Shown here piece by piece: positions 16,896-26,531 of a DNA stretch of 64,000 nucleotides; position 1 is the stretch's first letter, and each line of letters starts with the position of its first letter. This stretch comes from an uncultured Peptostreptococcus sp. GTDB taxonomy: Bacteria > Bacillota > Clostridia > Peptostreptococcales > Peptostreptococcaceae. Where the stretch lies: positions 1-64,000 of the forward strand of contig CAAEUW010000027.1 of the NCBI GenBank assembly GCA_900759325.1, given 5' to 3'. Below the pieces are notes generated by a model. That model saw only the letters and a program-made list of their open reading frames with translations. It had not been told where the DNA came from and ran no database searches. The position numbers were made by a program, and so were the translations under genes.

Positions 16896-17549
16896 ATGAT
16901 AGGATTGCCAAAAACAACGGAATTCAATAAAAGAATTCCTAAACAGAAATTCTATGAAAACATGGATATATCGCCTGCACTCAAAAAAATATTTGTTGAG
17001 CAGGTAAAGATTATCTATTGGAGAAATAAAATAGCAGCATCCACAACGAACCTTGCTGTTGGAAGTCATGTAACGGAGATAGAGGTGTTTGAGGTTCGCT
17101 TAAATAGCCCGGTGCTTGACGATAGCTTGTTAAGACAGATTGATAAAGAAATTCCATATCACATTCTGTTCTTGCTGGAATATGAAGGAAAGTATCAGGC
17201 ATGGATTGGATACAAAGAAGCTGCAGCATATGGTAATAAGGCCTTTAAGGTAAACGGATATTATCACACAGAATGGCTTGTAGAAGATGAACTTCCATTA
17301 AAGTTGGAAGGCTTGAGTGTTGATGCAGTTTATGAAAACTTTGTCCGTCAGATTGCTGGCGACAAGTTGAAAACAGAATCTGCTGGTGAAAGCCTGAAAG
17401 AGTCTGTTGCTCGTGATGAACAGAATCAGCAATTGCATAAACAGATAACAACTTTGCAAGTTAAAATCCGTAAAGAAAAGCAGCTAAATAAACAGATGCA
17501 AATGAACACAGAGCTGAAAAAGCTCAAGAAAGAATTGGAGGCAATGTAA
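16896..17549 (+). CDS. DUF4391 family protein
   Basis: A 217-residue protein beginning MIGLPKTTEFNKRIPKQKFY. The region up to residue ~140 (IYWRNKIAASTTNLA...VFEVRL...PYHILFLLEYEG...YYHTEWL) matches DUF4391. The last ~50 residues are a Lys/Gln-rich predicted coiled coil. The ATG at 16896 behind GGAGGG is preferred to the ATG at 16878, which overlaps the helicase stop. Its stop overlaps the Mod start (TAATG), implying translational coupling. DUF4391 proteins recur beside helicases and methyltransferases, but their activity is unknown. A specificity or adaptor role is only a guess. Confidence 0.8.
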   Translation: MIGLPKTTEFNKRIPKQKFYENMDISPALKKIFVEQVKIIYWRNKIAASTTNLAVGSHVTEIEVFEVRLNSPVLDDSLLRQIDKEIPYHILFLLEYEGKYQAWIGYKEAAAYGNKAFKVNGYYHTEWLVEDELPLKLEGLSVDAVYENFVRQIAGDKLKTESAGESLKESVARDEQNQQLHKQITTLQVKIRKEKQLNKQMQMNTELKKLKKELEAM

Positions 17550-19591
17550 TGGATAAAATGAGAATGGAATCAGTCGACATGACTGCTCAGAATATTGAGA
17601 AGATTGGTGCCTTGTTCCCTAACTGTATTACTGAAACAGTTGGAGAAGATGGAAAGCCTAAGAAAGCTATTAATTTTGATTTGCTTCGTCAGATGCTTTC
17701 AGGTGATGTTATTGATGGTGATGAGGCCTATGAATTTACATGGGTAGGAAAGAGAGCCGCTATTGTTGAAGCTAATAAGCCTATCCGCAAGATCCTGCGT
17801 CCGTGCAAGGAAGAAAGTGTGAATTGGGATACCACTGAAAACCTCTACATTGAGGGTGACAACCTGGAAGTTCTCAAGCTGTTGCAGGAAAGCTACCTAG
17901 GTGCAATTAAGGTCATCTATATCGACCCGCCTTACAACACGGGCAGTGATGTATTCATTTATCCCGACAACTATGTTATGGATGACGAAGAGTACGATGA
18001 CGGAATTGGTTTATATGATGAATATGGAAACAAGTTGTTTAAGGAGAATCCTCGCAGCAATCCTCGTTTTCACTCTCTTTGGGCATCTATGATGTACTCA
18101 AGACTTACATTGTGCAGAAACCTTCTCGCAGATGAAGGAGCTATTTTCATTCACATTGATGAGGGTGAATTGTTTAATTTAAAGCAAATCGCTGACGAGG
18201 TTTTTGGTGCAAGTAATTTCTGCAATGTTATTTCCATAAAAACCAAAGTCGCTGGTGTTAGCGGAAGTTACATGGGAAAAAGCTTGCAGAACAACACAGA
18301 ATACATCCTGTTCTATGCTAAAGACTCTACTAAACTTCTCATCGACACCATGCCTAAAAAACGACAGGAACTTATGGATTTTATCCAGTCTTACGCTGAT
18401 GACGGAAAGAGCTGGAAGTACACAAGTGTGCTGAAATCTACGGGTATTCGTGAATATGTGAAGACCATCACTGCGGGAAACGGTGACGAAATCCGCATAT
18501 ACACCCATAGTGATTATAAAATTCAATCAATTAATCAGATTGCTTCACAGGAGTTTGGTGGCGATACCAAGAAAGCGTATTACATATATATTGATAAGGT
18601 TTTCCGTACAACTAATGCGCAGACATCAATTCGCACAAGAGTTATGGACGAATCTAAGGATATATCTTCTGAATTAATCAGCATTGACTATGTACCAACA
18701 AAGGGTAAGAATGCGGGGCAAGTTACTACCATCTATTATAAAGATGCGGTTCGTAACATGGTTGCGTTTTTGAAAGAAGTAGTTTCTGTAGAACATGATG
18801 ATATATACAAACTCGACAACGCTGGTAATTTATGGGACGATATTAATTATAATAATCTTGCAAATGAGGCTGGAATGTCATTCCCTAATGGTCAGAAACC
18901 AATTCAACTTCTTGAGCGCCTTCTTCAAATGATTGATTGCAAAGACGGTTATGTTTTGGACTTCTTTTCCGGCTCAAGTTCCACCGCACACGCAACTATG
19001 CATTTAAATTCCATTGATAGTGGTCGCAGGAAATTCATTATGGTACAACTTCCTGAACCATGTGATGCCAAGGGTGATTTTGCAAAGCTGGGATTGAAGA
19101 ACATTTGTGACGTAGGAAAAGAACGAATTCGAAAAGCAGGGGTTAAAATCAAGAATAACTTTCCAATGACAACCGCTTCTGTCGATACAGGTTTCCGTGT
19201 GTTCAAACTGGATGATAGTAACATGAAAGATGTATTCTACTCTCCTGTAGAATATGACCAGGACCTTCTGTCTATGCTTGAATCCAACATCAAGGAAGAC
19301 CGTACCGACCTCGACCTGCTGTTTGGCTGTCTGCTAGAATGGGGTCTGCCTCTCTCCATGCCGTACACCTCTGAAGAAATCAGCGGCTGCACTGTTCATA
19401 ATTACAATGATGGAGATCTTATTGCTTGTTTCGATAGGAATATTCCAGATAGTGTATTCAAGGCAATTGCAAAAAAACAGCCACTTCGTGCGGTATTCCG
19501 TGACAGTAGTTTTGCTGACAGTCCATCGAAAATCAATGTTGGAGAGACATTTAAACTATTGTCACCAGATACAAGAGTAAAAGTTATTTAA
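17549..19591 (+). CDS. mod: Type III restriction-modification methyltransferase (Mod), N6-adenine
   Basis: A 680-residue beta-class N6-adenine methyltransferase. Motif IV IDPPYNTGSD (DPPY at 126-129) comes before the SAM-binding motif DFFSGSSSTAHA (471 onward), the order expected for type III Mod and similar enzymes. The middle (about residues 215-420) is the likely target-recognition region. It begins inside the DUF4391 stop and ends 12 bp before res. In type III systems Mod forms Mod2Res1-2 and methylates one strand of an asymmetric site. Codon use is foreign and relatively GC-rich, as in the helicase gene. Confidence 0.92.
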   Translation: MDKMRMESVDMTAQNIEKIGALFPNCITETVGEDGKPKKAINFDLLRQMLSGDVIDGDEAYEFTWVGKRAAIVEANKPIRKILRPCKEESVNWDTTENLYIEGDNLEVLKLLQESYLGAIKVIYIDPPYNTGSDVFIYPDNYVMDDEEYDDGIGLYDEYGNKLFKENPRSNPRFHSLWASMMYSRLTLCRNLLADEGAIFIHIDEGELFNLKQIADEVFGASNFCNVISIKTKVAGVSGSYMGKSLQNNTEYILFYAKDSTKLLIDTMPKKRQELMDFIQSYADDGKSWKYTSVLKSTGIREYVKTITAGNGDEIRIYTHSDYKIQSINQIASQEFGGDTKKAYYIYIDKVFRTTNAQTSIRTRVMDESKDISSELISIDYVPTKGKNAGQVTTIYYKDAVRNMVAFLKEVVSVEHDDIYKLDNAGNLWDDINYNNLANEAGMSFPNGQKPIQLLERLLQMIDCKDGYVLDFFSGSSSTAHATMHLNSIDSGRRKFIMVQLPEPCDAKGDFAKLGLKNICDVGKERIRKAGVKIKNNFPMTTASVDTGFRVFKLDDSNMKDVFYSPVEYDQDLLSMLESNIKEDRTDLDLLFGCLLEWGLPLSMPYTSEEISGCTVHNYNDGDLIACFDRNIPDSVFKAIAKKQPLRAVFRDSSFADSPSKINVGETFKLLSPDTRVKVI

Positions 19592-19603
19592 GGAGGCCTT
19601 GCT

Positions 19604-22600
19604 ATGAAGTTACAATTTAAACATCAAAAATTTCAAGCGGATGCTGCCAAGGCAGTTGTTGATGTATTTGCAGGCCAGCCTTATTTGACTCCATCATATA
19701 TGATGGATAAGGGAGATGGTGATCATCAAATATCGTACGACGGTAAGAAGATATATTACAAAGGTAAGGAAGATTTTACAGGTTGGAGTAATCAAAAAAT
19801 TATACCAGAATTAAGTGATGGACTTATTCTAGAACACTTACAGAAGGTACAAAGGTCAAATAATATAAAACCATCTAGCAAATTGGAAGGTAGGTTTAAT
19901 CTCACAATTGAAATGGAGACAGGTGTTGGTAAGACCTATACCTATATTAAAACCATGTATGAGTTGAATAAGCATTATGGTTGGAGTAAGTTTATAGTTG
20001 TCGTACCGAGTATAGCTATACGTGAGGGTGTGTATAAGTCATTTCAGGTGACACAGGAGCACTTTTCAGAAGAGTATGGAAAAAAGATTCGTTTCTTTGT
20101 GTACAACTCTGCACAACTTACTGAAATTGACCGATTTGCTTCAGATAGTTCTATTAACGCAATGATAATCAATGCTCAGGCGTTTAATAAGGCGGTCAAT
20201 GAAGATAAAAAAATAAAAAATGGTAAGAGAGCTGATAAGTCTTCAGCTATTATTTTTAGAAGATTGGACAGTTTCCGTTCACGTCGTCCAATTGATATTA
20301 TTGCAAAAACTAATCCTATCATGATTATTGATGAGCCACAATCTGTAGAAGGTAAAAAGACAAAGGAAAATTTGAAGCAGTTTAATCCTTTGATAACACT
20401 TCGTTATTCTGCAACTCACAAGTCAGATAGTATTTACAATATGATTTATCGTTTGGATGCCATGGAAGCCTATAATAAACAACTTGTAAAAAAGATTGCT
20501 GTTAAGGGCATTACTGAATCCGGAAGTACAGCTACTGAGAGTTATATATATCTTGAAAGTATTAATCTTTCTAAGGCAGCACCTACAGCAACAATTCAAT
20601 TTGATTATAAAGGGGCAGCAGGTATACGCAAAGTAACAAGAACAGTTTCAGAGGGATATAATCTTTATGATAATTCTAATTATATGGAAGAGTATAAAGC
20701 TGGTTTTGTTGTTTCTAGAATAGATGGCAGAGATGATTCAGTGGAGTTTATTAATGGTATAAAGATATATGCTGGAGATGTAATCGGTAAGGTGAGTGAG
20801 GAGCAACTTCGTAGAATTCAGATTAGGGAGACAATACTTTCTCATATACAAAGAGAGCGTGCATTGTTTAATAAAGGTATCAAAGTTCTTTCTTTATTTT
20901 TCATTGATGAGGTTGTGAAATATAGACAGTACAAGGAAGCTGGAGAGGCATATAATGGTATATATGCAGATGTGTTTGAAGAAGAATATAAGGATATTAT
21001 CAGCAATCTTCAAATCGGCATGGGAGAAGATGACTACATGAAGTATCTTTCTGCTATTTCTGCAGATAAGACACATGCAGGTTATTTCTCTATCGATAAA
21101 AAAGGAAAGATGATTGATAGTAAGGCAAATGAAAAGCGAGAGAACTCTAAAGAAAAAATGTCGAATGACGTTGATGCGTATGATCTTATCATGAAAAATA
21201 AGGAGTTACTCTTAGATAGGGATCCAAAGAAATCACCTGTTAGATTTATATTCTCACACTCCGCCCTTCGTGAAGGTTGGGATAACCCTAATGTATTCCA
21301 GATTTGTACTTTGAAACAGAGTAGCAGTGATGTTAGAAAACGTCAGGAGGTAGGTCGTGGTCTTCGTCTTTGTGTTAATCAGGACGGAGAGCGTATGGAT
21401 ACTAATGTGCTAGGAAGTGATGTACACAATGTGAATTTACTTACTGTCATTGCTAGTGAAAGTTATGATAGTTTTGCAAAGGGGCTACAGAGTGAAATAG
21501 CAGAAGCAGTTGGAGATAGACCTAGAGCTATTACACCAGACCTATTTATAGGCAAGCGTATTAAAGATATTAAGGGTAATGAAGAGATCATTGATAAGGA
21601 AATTGCCAACGCTATACACTATGATCTAATAATGAATAGGTATATTGACAAGAAGGGAACTCTAACTGATAAATATTATGAGGATAAGGCAAATGGAGAA
21701 TTAAAAATTGCAGAAGAAGTTGCAGATTATGCTCAGTCTGTTATAGATATTATAGATTCTATATATGACGGTAGGTTTATGTTGCCAGATGATGCTCGTA
21801 AGAATAATGTTGAGCTTTCTCTAGACGAGGAAAAACTATCTATGCCAGAATTTAAAGAACTGTGGAATAGGATCAATTCTAAGTCTATATATGTAGTTGA
21901 CTTTGATACCGATGAGCTCGTTAATAAGGCTATTGCATCCCTGAATAAGAATTTAAATATTTCTAAGGTTTACTTTAAGATAGAAACAGGGGAAATGGAA
22001 AAAATCGAGTCAAAGGAAGCCTTAATTAATGGTAATGCTTTTAATAAAGAGAGAACTGATAATTATAGCTATACAGGACTAACAAATTCAAGTATAAAGT
22101 ATGATTTGATAGGTAAACTTGTAGATGAGACTGGACTTACTAGAAAAGCAATTATTCAAATTCTTCAGGGTATAGAGGTAACAACCTTCAACCAATTTAA
22201 GATCAATCCAGAAGAGTTTATTATCAAGGTGGCAAAGCTTATCAATGATGAAAAGGCTACAGCCATTATTGAGCATATTACTTATGATGTGATGGATGAA
22301 AAATATGATACAAGGGTCTTCACAGACCATACCATTAAAGGTAGACTTGGAAAAAATGCAATGAAAACTAAGAAACACCTTTATGACCATTTAGTTTATG
22401 ACTCAACTAATGAGCAATCTTTTGCAGAAGATCTAGATGTTAATAGCGATGTTGCTGTTTATGTAAAGTTGCCAGATGGTTTCTATATCAGTACACCTGT
22501 TGGAAAGTATAATCCTGACTGGGCAATAGCATTTTATGAAGGAAATATAAAGCATATTTATTTCGTTGCCGAAACAAAAGGTTCTATGAACTCTATGCAG

Positions 22601-22726
22601 CTTCGCCTTATTGAAGAATCTAAAATTCACTGTGCTAGAGAGCATTTTAAAGCAATTAGCAAGGGGAATGTTGTTTATGATGTTGTAGATAGCTATAAGT
22701 CGTTACTTGAAAAAGTGATGAAGTAG
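19604..22726 (+). CDS. res: Type III restriction endonuclease subunit Res
   Basis: A 1040-residue Res subunit. An SF2 translocase has Walker A ETGVGKT (K110), DEPQ at 243-246 (the DEXX box of Res proteins), SHSALREGWDNPNVFQI and RQEVGRGLRL. The C-terminal PD-(D/E)XK nuclease has NPDW (D972) and AETK (E990, K992). All catalytic residues are present, so cleavage is expected. TAAGGAGG precedes the ATG. Its codon use differs from the three genes before it (less CTG, more AT-rich), although it is closely linked, which hints at recombination or module exchange within the operon. Confidence 0.93.
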   Translation: MKLQFKHQKFQADAAKAVVDVFAGQPYLTPSYMMDKGDGDHQISYDGKKIYYKGKEDFTGWSNQKIIPELSDGLILEHLQKVQRSNNIKPSSKLEGRFNLTIEMETGVGKTYTYIKTMYELNKHYGWSKFIVVVPSIAIREGVYKSFQVTQEHFSEEYGKKIRFFVYNSAQLTEIDRFASDSSINAMIINAQAFNKAVNEDKKIKNGKRADKSSAIIFRRLDSFRSRRPIDIIAKTNPIMIIDEPQSVEGKKTKENLKQFNPLITLRYSATHKSDSIYNMIYRLDAMEAYNKQLVKKIAVKGITESGSTATESYIYLESINLSKAAPTATIQFDYKGAAGIRKVTRTVSEGYNLYDNSNYMEEYKAGFVVSRIDGRDDSVEFINGIKIYAGDVIGKVSEEQLRRIQIRETILSHIQRERALFNKGIKVLSLFFIDEVVKYRQYKEAGEAYNGIYADVFEEEYKDIISNLQIGMGEDDYMKYLSAISADKTHAGYFSIDKKGKMIDSKANEKRENSKEKMSNDVDAYDLIMKNKELLLDRDPKKSPVRFIFSHSALREGWDNPNVFQICTLKQSSSDVRKRQEVGRGLRLCVNQDGERMDTNVLGSDVHNVNLLTVIASESYDSFAKGLQSEIAEAVGDRPRAITPDLFIGKRIKDIKGNEEIIDKEIANAIHYDLIMNRYIDKKGTLTDKYYEDKANGELKIAEEVADYAQSVIDIIDSIYDGRFMLPDDARKNNVELSLDEEKLSMPEFKELWNRINSKSIYVVDFDTDELVNKAIASLNKNLNISKVYFKIETGEMEKIESKEALINGNAFNKERTDNYSYTGLTNSSIKYDLIGKLVDETGLTRKAIIQILQGIEVTTFNQFKINPEEFIIKVAKLINDEKATAIIEHITYDVMDEKYDTRVFTDHTIKGRLGKNAMKTKKHLYDHLVYDSTNEQSFAEDLDVNSDVAVYVKLPDGFYISTPVGKYNPDWAIAFYEGNIKHIYFVAETKGSMNSMQLRLIEESKIHCAREHFKAISKGNVVYDVVDSYKSLLEKVMK

Positions 22727-22810
22727 TAAATGTAAAGTGGAGAATTTTAATTTGAATGTTTTTTATAGAGGATAGAGGTTTGATGGTGTAAAAAACTAGA
22801 AGGAGAATTT

Positions 22811-24316
22811 ATGGCAAAAATAGGTTTTTTATTTGGAGCAGGTGCAGAAGCCTGTTATGGTCTACCTACAGGGGGTAGATTTGCTTTAGATATTTTTAGG
22901 CAAGATGTTACTGCTAATAAAAATGAGTTTATTAATATGAGGAATTCAGTAGATAATACAACAAAGTATGCGGGAACTTGGCTACCAGATGATTATGACA
23001 CGAGGAGTGTAAGTACATATGGAAAATCTGTAATTGAGAATATAATTAAGGATACTCTTGAACATAAACGTGAACACATAATTAGAAAATTAAATGATTT
23101 CGACTCTTATGCTGAAAAAATTAAAATACATTTAGAATACGGTAAAAACCTTGAGAATATAGATGAGATAATAAGTCGTGAATTGAATAGAAGTATTAGT
23201 GATTGTCAATTAAATAATAACATATCATTTAATCAAGCACTAAATGAGGGTAATGATATTTTTAAGAGCAATTATTTCTCTGCGCTTTTGTTAATATATA
23301 AAAGTAAAAATTTGAATAATCACCTACAATTGGAACTTAAAAAAATTATTGTTTCAATATTACAATTGCAAATTGGTGCGTTAGGATCAAGTTTAGTTAA
23401 AAATATTAATGATAATATTTTTAGGAAAAAAGACGAGGAGATTGATTTATTTGATGATATAGGAGAAGTGTTAACGTTAAATTATCAATCTGCAGGAGTA
23501 ATAGGTGTGGAATATTTATATGATAGTATTAAAAAAGAAAATGATGAGAATATGGATAATCAGTCTAAAATAGTTTATTTTGCTAAATGTATACTTGAAG
23601 ATATATTTTCATCTGTTCTTGACTATAAGTCTTTAATTGACTCAAATTGGCATTATTTATATTGTCCAAAAAATGAGTGGGCAAAGTTTTGCAAAATATC
23701 TATATTTCTTCTGACTGTAAAAAATTATATAATAAGTAGTATTCCATCAAGTGTAGATAATAATGGATACTACGATGATTTAAAGGATTGTATAGATAAA
23801 TCAAAACTAGAAATTGCTAAAATTGCTACAACAAATTACAATAATATAATTGTGGAAAAAATAAAGGAAGATATTACATATCTAAATGGTTCTGTAACTC
23901 AGTGGTATGATCCATATTTAAATAAAATAGATAAAAAGGAGAACTTAGAAGGAAAATTTATTGTTCCATTGTTATTCACTCAAAGTGGAACAAAACCTAT
24001 GACTTCTATATACAAATCCTGTGAATATGTTGATTTATATAGAGCTTGGAAAGAGGCGGACTTTATTGTCATAGTTGGATTTGGATTTAATAAAGATGAT
24101 GAACATATTAATGGCATTATAAGAACACTGGTCAATGAAGATGATAAAAAGATAATAGTGATAGATAAAAACACTTCGAAAAAAGATATAATAGGACGAT
24201 TATTAATGGAAAGAATAGAGAATATAACAGTGTATAATGTGGATGAACAGAGAAAAATTGATGAAAAGTTATGGTTAGAATATATATTAGATAATATAGT
24301 TGGGACATTAGTATAG
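22811..24316 (+). CDS. SIR2-like (NAD-binding) defence-associated protein
   Basis: A 501-residue protein with Rossmann-type SIR2 marks: GAGAEACYGLPTG at the N-terminus, TTNYN about residue 338, YLNGSVTQW about residue 358 and IVGFGFNKDDEHINGII near residue 420. Many SIR2-domain defence proteins cleave NAD+ on phage infection. Here the usual LHG is LNG, so the catalytic histidine is replaced by asparagine; activity is therefore uncertain. The long middle (about residues 60-330) is AT-rich in coding and has no recognised domain. It starts 84 bp after res with its own AAGGAG and may act as an effector of the same island. Confidence 0.7.
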   Translation: MAKIGFLFGAGAEACYGLPTGGRFALDIFRQDVTANKNEFINMRNSVDNTTKYAGTWLPDDYDTRSVSTYGKSVIENIIKDTLEHKREHIIRKLNDFDSYAEKIKIHLEYGKNLENIDEIISRELNRSISDCQLNNNISFNQALNEGNDIFKSNYFSALLLIYKSKNLNNHLQLELKKIIVSILQLQIGALGSSLVKNINDNIFRKKDEEIDLFDDIGEVLTLNYQSAGVIGVEYLYDSIKKENDENMDNQSKIVYFAKCILEDIFSSVLDYKSLIDSNWHYLYCPKNEWAKFCKISIFLLTVKNYIISSIPSSVDNNGYYDDLKDCIDKSKLEIAKIATTNYNNIIVEKIKEDITYLNGSVTQWYDPYLNKIDKKENLEGKFIVPLLFTQSGTKPMTSIYKSCEYVDLYRAWKEADFIVIVGFGFNKDDEHINGIIRTLVNEDDKKIIVIDKNTSKKDIIGRLLMERIENITVYNVDEQRKIDEKLWLEYILDNIVGTLV

Positions 24317-24583
24317 ATAACATATTTTAAAACCATATCATTAAAAATAAATGTGTAATATATATTAAACGATAAATGTATAAATTTTATCCCAATTGGT
24401 ATAAAACAATAAAACCTATTGACTATGGATAATCTATTTATCATTTTAAATTTTAGTTACGATAAATCATTAAATAAATATACAATGAAGAAACTAATAT
24501 TAGGAAAATTAAACATACTATAATATATAAATCCTATATTAGTGCTACTAATATATATTACATAATTTAAGGAGTACTTTGCT

Positions 24584-25459
24584 ATGAATGAAGAGGAATA
24601 TAAGAAAAACGAAATACAGAAAAAATTTGAATGGAAAAAAATAGAATTCTTAATAAAGAATACCACACTTATTTTATTATTGCTTAGTTTTATATTTAAT
24701 ATGTTGCAATATTTAAATTCTATAAAATCTGAATATTTTTATGGAGTACCGAGATTTTATTTTTATAATAATGTAGCTCAAGATTATTTGATAGAATTAT
24801 TATATTTATTTATAGTTGTAATAATTTTCTTTTCTCCATTCATAATTAAAAAGTTTTTGGGTAAAGTAAAACTTGGTATTCTTGAGAGTATAATATTCTC
24901 TTATCTTCTTGCATTTGGTGTATTATTACTTACGACAATTTCTTACGTATCGTTTTTTATCGGAGAAAATAAAATATGTGAGTATATGGGTTATATTATT
25001 TGTCTTATAATTGCAGCTATATCTTTTGTTGCATATTATTACTTATTTCGTATAGGTTATGGGAAAAATTCAAATGATACTAAAAATAAAAAAAATGAGT
25101 TAATTAATTATGCTAAAAATAATAAATTAAAGACTATCTGTGTAACCATTTCAATAATAAGCATTTTTATATGTGGAATAATAAGGTATATAAACACACC
25201 GCTAATATCAAAAAATATAACAAAATATGAAATAATAGATTTAGATATTGAAAAATTGAATAATTGTAAAGATAAAGATAAAGTTGAAGTTAATATTATT
25301 ATTACACACTATAATGAGTCAATCATTGTAATGGAGGGTTATATAGATTCAAAATATAATCTGACAATAAATAAGGGTGATTATAGATTGGAATCACTTA
25401 AAAATAATAGTCTAACTTATTATAGGTTTAAATCTGTTAAATGCAAAAATAAAGGATAA
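24584..25459 (+). CDS. Membrane protein of unknown function
   Basis: A 291-residue protein with a charged N-terminus (EEEYKKNEIQKK), about five hydrophobic segments (roughly residues 26-45, 65-85, 98-122, 130-155, 182-200) and a soluble tail of about 90 residues. No known domain was recognised. It is very AT-rich like the SIR2 gene before it and lies 267 bp downstream. SD AAGGAG precedes the ATG. Membrane proteins beside effector genes in defence islands may disrupt the membrane or anchor the effector, but nothing here proves that. Confidence 0.65.
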   Translation: MNEEEYKKNEIQKKFEWKKIEFLIKNTTLILLLLSFIFNMLQYLNSIKSEYFYGVPRFYFYNNVAQDYLIELLYLFIVVIIFFSPFIIKKFLGKVKLGILESIIFSYLLAFGVLLLTTISYVSFFIGENKICEYMGYIICLIIAAISFVAYYYLFRIGYGKNSNDTKNKKNELINYAKNNKLKTICVTISIISIFICGIIRYINTPLISKNITKYEIIDLDIEKLNNCKDKDKVEVNIIITHYNESIIVMEGYIDSKYNLTINKGDYRLESLKNNSLTYYRFKSVKCKNKG

Positions 25460-25460
25460 C

Positions 25461-25592
25461 ATACTACAAGAAGATATAATATGTAGTAATCCTTCTAGTG
25501 CAGGATGGGTAGTGATTGGAAAATCTAACAATGGATGGTTAGAGTGGAAGGATTTAAAAGGAAATTCTATAGAAATTTATAGGGATAAATAA
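25461..25592 (+). pseudogene. DUF4357 domain remnant
   Basis: The frame opening at about 25416 reads ILQEDIICSNPSSAGWVVIG, then KSNNGWLEWKDLKGNS, then IEIYRDK and a stop. This matches the DUF4357 core (S-x-P-S-A-A...G-x-S-x-N-G-W-x-E-W-K...G-K-x-L). Only about 44 residues survive, with no start codon or SD, and the frame overlaps the end of the membrane-protein gene. It is probably the C-terminal tail of a lost gene. Confidence 0.65.
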
Positions 25593-25683
25593 GCACATAT
25601 ATTAAATAAAAGAGTATAAAATTCATATCTTTATATGTCAATTATAATTTTTGTTGATTGTATAATCAAGTTGAACAATTAAA

Positions 25684-26485
25684 TAAAAAATCCATAGCGA
25701 TAATTCTGTGGTAGAATGTAGGTGTCAAATCAGCAATCAACCAAAGGAGTTATCACTATGGATCATGTATATTATACCACAACTAAACACGAAAAAAGGA
25801 AACATCTTTTTTATGATGAACGAGTTTTGATTCAGATTCGCTTGAAAGATGGATGGTCAGCTAACAAAATCGCCAAAGAAATCGGCTGTGATCCAAATAC
25901 TGTTCGTAATGAGATACGTATGGGTACTGTCTCCTTGTATAGAGGCAATGTTAAGCGTTACAAGGCAAAGGTAGGACAAGCTACATACCAGCAGAATCGT
26001 CTTGCCTGCGGCAGACACCTTGATAACCTAGAAAAGGTAGCTTTCCTTGCCTATGTAGACTCGCATATCAGAGAGGATAAGTGGTCTCTAGATGCTTGTG
26101 TCGGAAGAGCCCTGCAAAGTGGCGAATTTGTCCGTTGTGAGCTTGTATGCACCAAAACACTGTATCATTACGTTGGCCTTGGTATAATGGTTCTGAGTTT
26201 TTAAGGTTATCTGAACTCGAAAAACTGGCTGAGACTCTTGTTTTCTATACACATCCATATACGTCATGCGAAAAAGGAACTAATGAATGTCATAATGGAA
26301 TTATACGAAAGTTTATATCAAAAGGTAAGCGTATCAGTGACTTTTATGTAGACTATATTGCTGATACAGAAATATGGTGCAACAGTTTGCCACGTAGAAT
26401 ACTAAAATATCATACACCGGATGAAGTATTCGAAGATAAGTTTGACTTTATATATCTACAGACAGCTTCGTGATATGGATTTTTA
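25684..26485 (+). mobile_element. Internally deleted IS30-family insertion element
   Basis: The terminal inverted repeats share TAAAAA(A)TCCATA (25684-25700 and, inverted, 26469-26485). Between them lies a broken IS30 transposase. At about 800 bp it is shorter than an intact IS30 element of about 1.0-1.2 kb. It probably cannot move itself but could be mobilised in trans if its ends are complete. Confidence 0.65.
25758..26473 (+). pseudogene. Broken IS30-family transposase
   Basis: The first frame (25758-26204) encodes the N-terminal helix-turn-helix part (HEKRKHLFYDERVLIQIRLK...ANKIAKEIGCDPNTV) up to VCTKTLYHYVGLG. A second frame resumes at about 26190 with NGSEFLRLSELEK, HPYTSCEKGTNECHNGIIR and LPRRILKYHTPDEVF, the C-terminal part of the catalytic domain. 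The piece between, with the first catalytic aspartate, is missing, and the second (D-N-G-S-E-F) reads Y-N-G-S-E-F. The frame shifts at the junction. Confidence 0.85.
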
Positions 26486-26531
26486 ATTATCAATATTCAA
26501 CTCATTATTGCAAATTACGGAGGAATAATTT

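Noticed and set aside
16599..17451. Minus-strand frames across the DUF4391 and helicase genes
   Set aside because: They lie opposite well-supported, tightly packed genes and lack ribosome-binding sites.
13401..22726. DISARM or BREX system
   Set aside because: No DUF1998, DrmA-like, PglZ, BrxC or BrxA genes are present. Mod and Res are of standard type III form.
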